31,492 bases of DNA from IMG/VR virus record IMGVR_UViG_3300031857_000873, positions 1 through 31,492 of that record; one strand, written 5' to 3'. The notes under the pieces were generated by a model. That model did not search any database, was not told where the DNA came from, and saw only the letters and a list, made by a program, of their open reading frames with translations. The stretch comes from a virus. Both the position numbers and the translations under genes were made by a program. Below are positions 1-6,800 of this stretch, piece after piece. Each line of letters starts with the position of its first letter. Within the stretch, counting starts at the first letter, position 1.

Positions 1-877
1 CCTCATTAGTCATGTCCTTGCCCTTGGCTTCAAGCTCATTAATAAGAGCCTCAGCAAGGATTTCGTATCCAGCGATACCGGCGTTTGCCAGCTGCATCAT
101 GTCGTTTTGGTATACGCGACCAGCGGAATTCATCTGACCAAGCGCATACGTAATGCGCATGATCTTTTCATCGCCACCACCGAGTGCGGCTACTGCGTCT
201 CCGATGTTCTTAATGTAACCAACAAGCTCGCCCGTATTCGGGTCTCTCTGCAGAACCTGCCCGATGTCAAGACCGAAAGCCTGCATTCGGACAGCTGCTT
301 CTTGCAGCTGCGTGAAGTAGAACGGCGTTACGTTAGCAAATTCCTTCAAGCGTTCGATCATTCCAGTTGCGCGACCTTCGGCCACGCCCATGGAATCGCC
401 AGCGTTGTAGAACAGTGTCGAGAAGCCTACCTTGGCGTCTTCAAGCGACTGGTTAAACTGGATAAAACCTGAGGAAAGGTGGCTAATAGATCGGTAAATA
501 GCATTAGCAGCGTTCTGCGTAAGAACGAATGCAACGGCAAGTTTTACCGTTTCTTTCAGCTGATTTACCAACCCACCGCTACTCGCGGTTGCCGCATCAA
601 GTGATTTACTGAAGTCCAGCGATCCGTCTGCCGCCCTAAGCACTGCATCATCAAAGTCCTGCATCAAACCAACTACGGGCTTGGAGTTTAGGAAGGCGTC
701 CTTCATGGTTGCGCCAAACTGCTTAAGCTTGTCTATGCCTCCCTGAAGTTGATCTTCTGGCATTACGTCCAATAGGACGTTCATATGGTTGCCAAATCCC
801 CGTGGCGAATAGCCAAGACCGTTCTGGCCGCCAAGCATGTTAAAGGCATCGTTGACTCGGGAGCCAAAGATTGCATC
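1..877 (-). other. Tape measure core region (start)
   Basis: Residues about 2890-3181 read as the helical, alanine-, leucine- and glutamine-rich core common to tail tape measure proteins. A short hydrophobic stretch (VKLAVAFVLTQNAANAI) is followed by the typical series of amphipathic helices ending ANAGIAGYEILAEAL. The core continues beyond the left edge, so the total length of the protein and of the tail cannot be estimated here. Confidence 0.7.
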
Positions 878-3800
878 GGCCTGATTCTGGTAATAGTCTG
901 GGTCCATGGTGTCAGCGTATGGCTGCACCGCCGTTGAGGTCGAAATACGTGACTGAATTACGCTTCCGCGTCGCCCGCGCTTCGTGGCAGGAAGCCTGGT
1001 TCCTGGCTGAGGCCCAAGAAGCGGATGGTTTGGTCTGTACTCTCGTACAAACGGCAGAAGCTCTGGGAACTGCTCCGCAAGCGCAGCAATGCCCGAACTC
1101 GTCAGGCTATCCGTGGCAAGCTGCGTTCCCCTGAGTGGTCGGTCGGGCAGTCCGGCTTCCTTGCGAATAACCTTGCGGAGAGGAATATTTTCCTTCCCGC
1201 CGCCAGAAACACCCATTGACAAAATCTCTGTGAGTTTGCTGAGCAAATCAGCGCCCTTAGGGGCAATGACTGCAATTCTGTCTGGTGGCAAAGATCCAAG
1301 TCCAGGTCCTGCGCCTGGGGTTGGGGCCGGTCCGGGCGCTGGCTTTCTTTTGCGAGACCCTCCGCCCCGGGCAAGCTCTCGGTTAATTTTTTGTACGTCT
1401 GCGTCGGTTTCCGTGTCTGAACCCATAATGCCATGCGGGCTTGAAACTGCGGGAACTGCCCCGCCCGCATCAATCATCCGCGTCAACGCCGGAATATTTT
1501 TTGCTCTACCGATGCTGTCAAGAATGACAGCTGCGTCAAGCATTCTGTCTGGGCGTATTGCCGAAAGAGCGCTGGATCGCTCGCCCTTTGGCGTTGCCTC
1601 TATTGCTTTTGCAAGCGCCTTTGTAAACATGGAGCCAAGATCCTTAGGGTCAAGCCCACCAGCGGCCGTTGCGTCGGTCATCTGACTGGACATATTCCTT
1701 TGAAGCCTTGCAAGGAATTCAGCAACTGGCTTCATGGATGAGCCCACGCCAGTCGCCTTGGAAAGATCAAATGCCTTAAGCAAGCCGCCCTGGAATGGGT
1801 TCAAAACTCCCGCAACCCCTGGGGTTGCCGCAGAGAAGCTAGTTATGTTTGCTCGGGACCCAGCATTCATTTGTGCCGTAGACCTGAGCAGGCTTGCTTG
1901 TGTTTCTCCTGGTTGCAAAATCCTTGTAGATGCTGCAAGAAGCTGTGCGTACTCCGTAACTCCGGCACCAAAATCATCAAGCATTGCTGCCTGTGGCCCA
2001 AAGTGTCCAGGGACGTTAATGTGTTGTCCACCTGCATTGGAGTCAATTGCCCTTGCTTGATCTGCAGTTACGTAGCCCTTTTCGTAAGATGCCTTGGCCT
2101 TGGGGCTTAAAGCCTTGTATTCCGACTCTGTAATTGAACCCTTTGGCAGCTCCATGTAGCTGTAAGCCTCTGGGTTTTGTCCGCTACCCAGCGGTATTGG
2201 ACGTGCGCCAATTGGGGCACTGCCTTTTGGCACAAACATGTATTCCCCGGAAATACCAGAGTATGCCCTATACTTATCTTTCTGCGGTACGCCCCTGGCG
2301 GCCGTAACCTTTTTGAGAATTTCTTCTTTCTCTGCGTCAGTTTTTCCAATAGAAAGTTTTGCGGCTTCTAGTTGTGCCTCATCAACCATTTTGTGCGTAA
2401 TTTCATGTGCCGTCGTTGCCAGTAGCTTGCCAATGGTTACTGTGCTTCTGTCCAGGCCGTTTCGCCGCATGCCCCCCTGGCTACCAAGATCAAGAGAAAT
2501 TTGCCCAACGCGATCATCTGGGTATGCCGTTCCTGGCCCAACCATGCCCGCACCCCTACTTGGCATGTAGTTACCCCAAGAACTTCGACCCTCGCTGTCT
2601 GGGGTGAGTGTGTCTGTGAATCTAAGGCCCGAAGGAAGTCCTGGGCTGCTCGGCATATATTTTTGCATTAGGTCGGTAACAATTCCGGCCCTGCCTCGAT
2701 AGTTTTCTGGGTTAAACCCTTGATCCAATAGGTGCTGATCAAGCGTGGCGGAGCCAGCAAGGCGCAACCCTGCAGCTATTGGAACTCCGCCAAGCTGCTG
2801 TAGCCCAGTGGCGTATTTATTTATTCCGGCAATTCCTGGGATTCTGTCCCTGCTCCCGCTCGGCTTCTTTCCTTGAAGCGCTGGGTTTGCGGCAATCTGC
2901 GCAATGTCTGGCGCATAGGTTGACGGCACTGAGCCAAGCATGCCGAACAGCACTTTGCGAAGAGGGATGCCCTTCAAGTCGCCACGCTTGAATGCGGCGG
3001 TGCCCGTGTCCACCATATCCTGCAGGATGCCGCTGAACATGCCCATCAAGGACTTGCGTGCCTTTGGTGCAATGCCGCGCAGCGCCTTCTGCATCGAGCC
3101 GCCAGCAAATTCTCCCTGGCCCGTAGCTGCGTCAAGAATTGTTTGCTGGAAAGATGCAAAGCTGCTTCTAAGGAGTTGAGGACTTACTTTCTGCCCAGCA
3201 AGGGATACCTTCAGGTTCTTGATGGCGGTAAGGGTGACCTGCTCAAAGGCGGTCTGCAAGGATGTATATGGATCTTTTGTGGCTGCGCCGCCGCTGCGCT
3301 TGCTGTATTCGGCAAAGGGGTTCGTCAGGCCGTTCATACCGCCACCCCCTGATCTTCGTGATAGTTCCCGACCGTCCGGCCGGGCTGCGCCCCGCGATTC
3401 AGCCATGCGACTCCTAAACGCTTCACGTGCGCGTCTGAAGATAGCATCGACTGTTGCGAGTGCTTCCTGCTCACTATATCCCCCTGCTCGCAATGCTTCA
3501 AGCAATTGCGGCTCTATAACTTTTCGCCGCGTCATAACGCCCGCAAGGGTAGCGGCTTCTTCCCTTGCGAGTTTTGTTTGAGTGTCCCGGAACTGTCCGG
3601 GGATGCCAATTGGCACATTGCTGGCTGGCCGATATGGACTCCGACCTAATACCCCAGTGCCCGGTGGGCTAAGGGTCAGATCGTGGTCAATTGCGGTAAC
3701 GCGATAATTTCCAGGCTGACCAAGGCCAGCCTGGGGGTCAATTAAATTGAGAAGATAGTTTGAATTATGACGGTCGAATGTTTGCGCAATGTGATCAAGG

Positions 3801-6800
3801 ATCTGCATGCGCCTTCCGCCCCTGCTTGCAAGCCACGGCTGCTTGCGAAGGTCTGGATCATCTGAGCTCGGGCCTAAGGGCTGAGAGAAGAAGCCAATAA
3901 TTTCGTCGTCTTCCCATACATCAACCCTCTTGGATGGGGGCGCGTTGCGCTTCTGGACAAATCTGCTTGCGGTGTCCGCTGGGGCTATCGGCTGAATGGC
4001 CAATCTCCTGCCGCCAATGCTGCGCTCCAGAATTGTTGGGGTCTCCACCCCAAGAAGCCCAGCAAGGATCTCCATTGCCTTGTTTGGGAATCGACCACCC
4101 TGGGAGTACTCGCCGCCTATTGGCTGCGCAAGAACCTGTCTAATTTCTCCAGCCATGGTCTTCAGGTTAAAGATTTGTTTTCCAGTTGCGCCCGTGAACC
4201 CTTCAGGCGCTTTTCCCATGCCGGGCATAATTTCTCCGCCCAGCAGGTCTTCTAGCGTCATCCCATAGGTTTGTCCGCCCGTGATCTGCTGCATGATGTT
4301 CGGTCTGCCCTTACCAAAGAGACCGCCAAGCATCCCGCCGATACCACCTGAGCGCTTGCTGTACTCAGCCCAGCCAGAGTTTTTAGCTATTATCCTTGCA
4401 ACGCGATAGCCAAGCATGTTGTGCTTTGGGATAGCTCCGGGTTGACCAAATGATCTGGTGCTGTACCTCTCAAACATAGAGGCGTACCACTCCGAAGCAG
4501 GGGATGTGGTTTCCGCGTTGCGGTATCCGCCAATCCTCCAAAGTTCGTCCATGGCCTCTTCAATGGTTTGGAATTTTGTGTCTCCAGGCATGCGTGTTCG
4601 ACCCTTAGATGTTGTCTTCTTTTGATACCTAGGAAGAACTGCAGAAAGCGGGCCATACTCACCAATGACCATAAGTTCGCCAATCTTCCGCATCATGGCC
4701 GGAAAAATTTCTTCTCTCAACGGATGTTGGGATCCAAGCATTTCCTTATTCGCTTTACTCCCTGGAGAGTATTCCCCGCCAAAATACCCCGGAGCACCCC
4801 GGTAGCTTCCTCTAGAGTTTATTCTTTCGTAAGGCAAAAGGAAATCTTTTATTGCGCCGCCCGGGCTCCGTCCCTGGTCGTGCCATTGGGAAATTGTGGC
4901 CATGTCGCCATATTCCCCTGAGACGCCCTTACCTCTTCTTCTAAAGTCAAGGTATGGCATCGAGGCGCCAGCCATTGTTCCTTGGAATCCTGCCTCTTTC
5001 CAAAGCCGTCTACCCCACTGATCTGGGGAAAACAAATGGCCAAATTCGTGAGCAACCAAAGTTTGTGCGTTGTCAAGAGTTTCGTGGCGTCCATCTGGGG
5101 CGCCACGAGGGACCATTCTGAACTTTCTGCGCTTTCCCTCTTCCCAAGGCCCATAATGCTCTCGCACCTGATTGGGGTTTTTTGGTGCAAATGTTTCAAA
5201 ATCATTTCGCCACCCCGTTGTTTGTTCTGCAAATTCCGAAAACAGCGAGTCGCGTAGCTCCATTAATGACCCGCCAAGATCAGCTGTGCCCAGAGCCCCC
5301 CTGTCGCTCTTGCCGTATTGCAGGTTTACCTGAAAATACTTGTCTGGGTATTTTCTGCGCATTGTTTCCGTAGAGGCAATTAGTTGCTGCAATCTTCCCT
5401 TGTCAATGTCCTCGGGGATGTTGACGATCTTTATGCCGCCTGGAGTTGTGGCGGTGTAGTATTTAACTCCACGATGGGATTTTGGTCGGGCAATTGGCTT
5501 GCCTGCCGATGGGCCAGAAGTGTATGTTTCGCTCTGTAGCTTAAAACGCGTCCCCCTGGTAAACGGCCCAAGCAAGTCTTCTTCTGAAACGCGAAGCTGC
5601 TCTGGGTCTGAAATCATTGGAACTAGCCTGCTTGAAATACTCGTTCTTCGGTCTTCAAGATTTGGGTCGGTCCAAGCCTTACCCGACCTTCGCGCAAACT
5701 CCATTGGGCTGTAAGCAATGCCCTGAGCGGCAAGGCCCGCCTCTACGCGCTTAATCTCTGCGCGGATTTTTTCGTACGTGTCAACAACTGCGTGCCCGCC
5801 CATGTGCATAAATCGGCTCGGTAGTTTCCCGTCTTCGTCAACGGGATCGCTAAAGCTAAAGCCAAGCGCTTCGTACAGGCCCATTCCAGAACCGCTCGCC
5901 TTTAAGCTAAGGCCGCGAGGAGAACCTTGCGGCCTGCCTAGTGCTGAAAGATCTTCTGGGGTTACACCGTACTTAGCCTCCAGGGCACCGGGGTACCGCC
6001 TGCGAGCTTCCATGATCGCCCGCGCGTGCCGACGCAACTCGTAAGCCATAAGGCTAGTGCCGACACCTGGCACCCCAATGCCCTTTAGGCCGGCAAGCTT
6101 GCCCTGCTCGTGTGTGCCAGGCATTCTGTGGGTCATTGCGCCAACAACAAGATTCCTTAAGCCCGCAGCGTCGGGCATCCCTGGAACGTAAAATCTATTA
6201 GGCGCGGTAGCAATAAATCCGCCCGTAAGGCCAATTCTGCGGTTACCGCTCTGACCAGCCCTTCTATCTCTGCGTGCCCCGGCGGTGCCCGCGCTCACCT
6301 CTCTAAACGCATCAAAACCGCTCATTGCATCAAGGGCTCCGCCAAGAAGGTCTTTGCGCGAGCCCTCGTCGCCGCCTTGTTGGCCCAACCATGAGCTCAC
6401 GTTAACTGAGCCAGGCGACAATGCGGCAATTGAGCCCATTCCTTTTTGCTGTCTCCTAAACAATTGATACGCGCGCGCTGCAGTCATTTGATCTGATCGA
6501 GAAATAATTCTCCTAACGTTTCCATCTTGCGCAACGGAAACACCCATAGCTTGCAGCTGAGCATTAATCAAACGTTCAGGGTCTGCGCCAATCTCTCGAA
6601 CCCGCATACCAGCGTTGTGCGAAGCAACAAGCGCTTCTGCAAAAATTTGCTCTGGGCTTCGGCCAGCAAGGTTTTGAGGAATTACAGGGCGGGAGCCCCT
6701 GCTTGCTCGGCCAGGAGTAAACGTTTCTCCCGTAACCAAAGACGACCTAGTTGAATCTTCAAACTCTACCGGCCGAGCTACCCTGTTTACTTCTTTTCTG

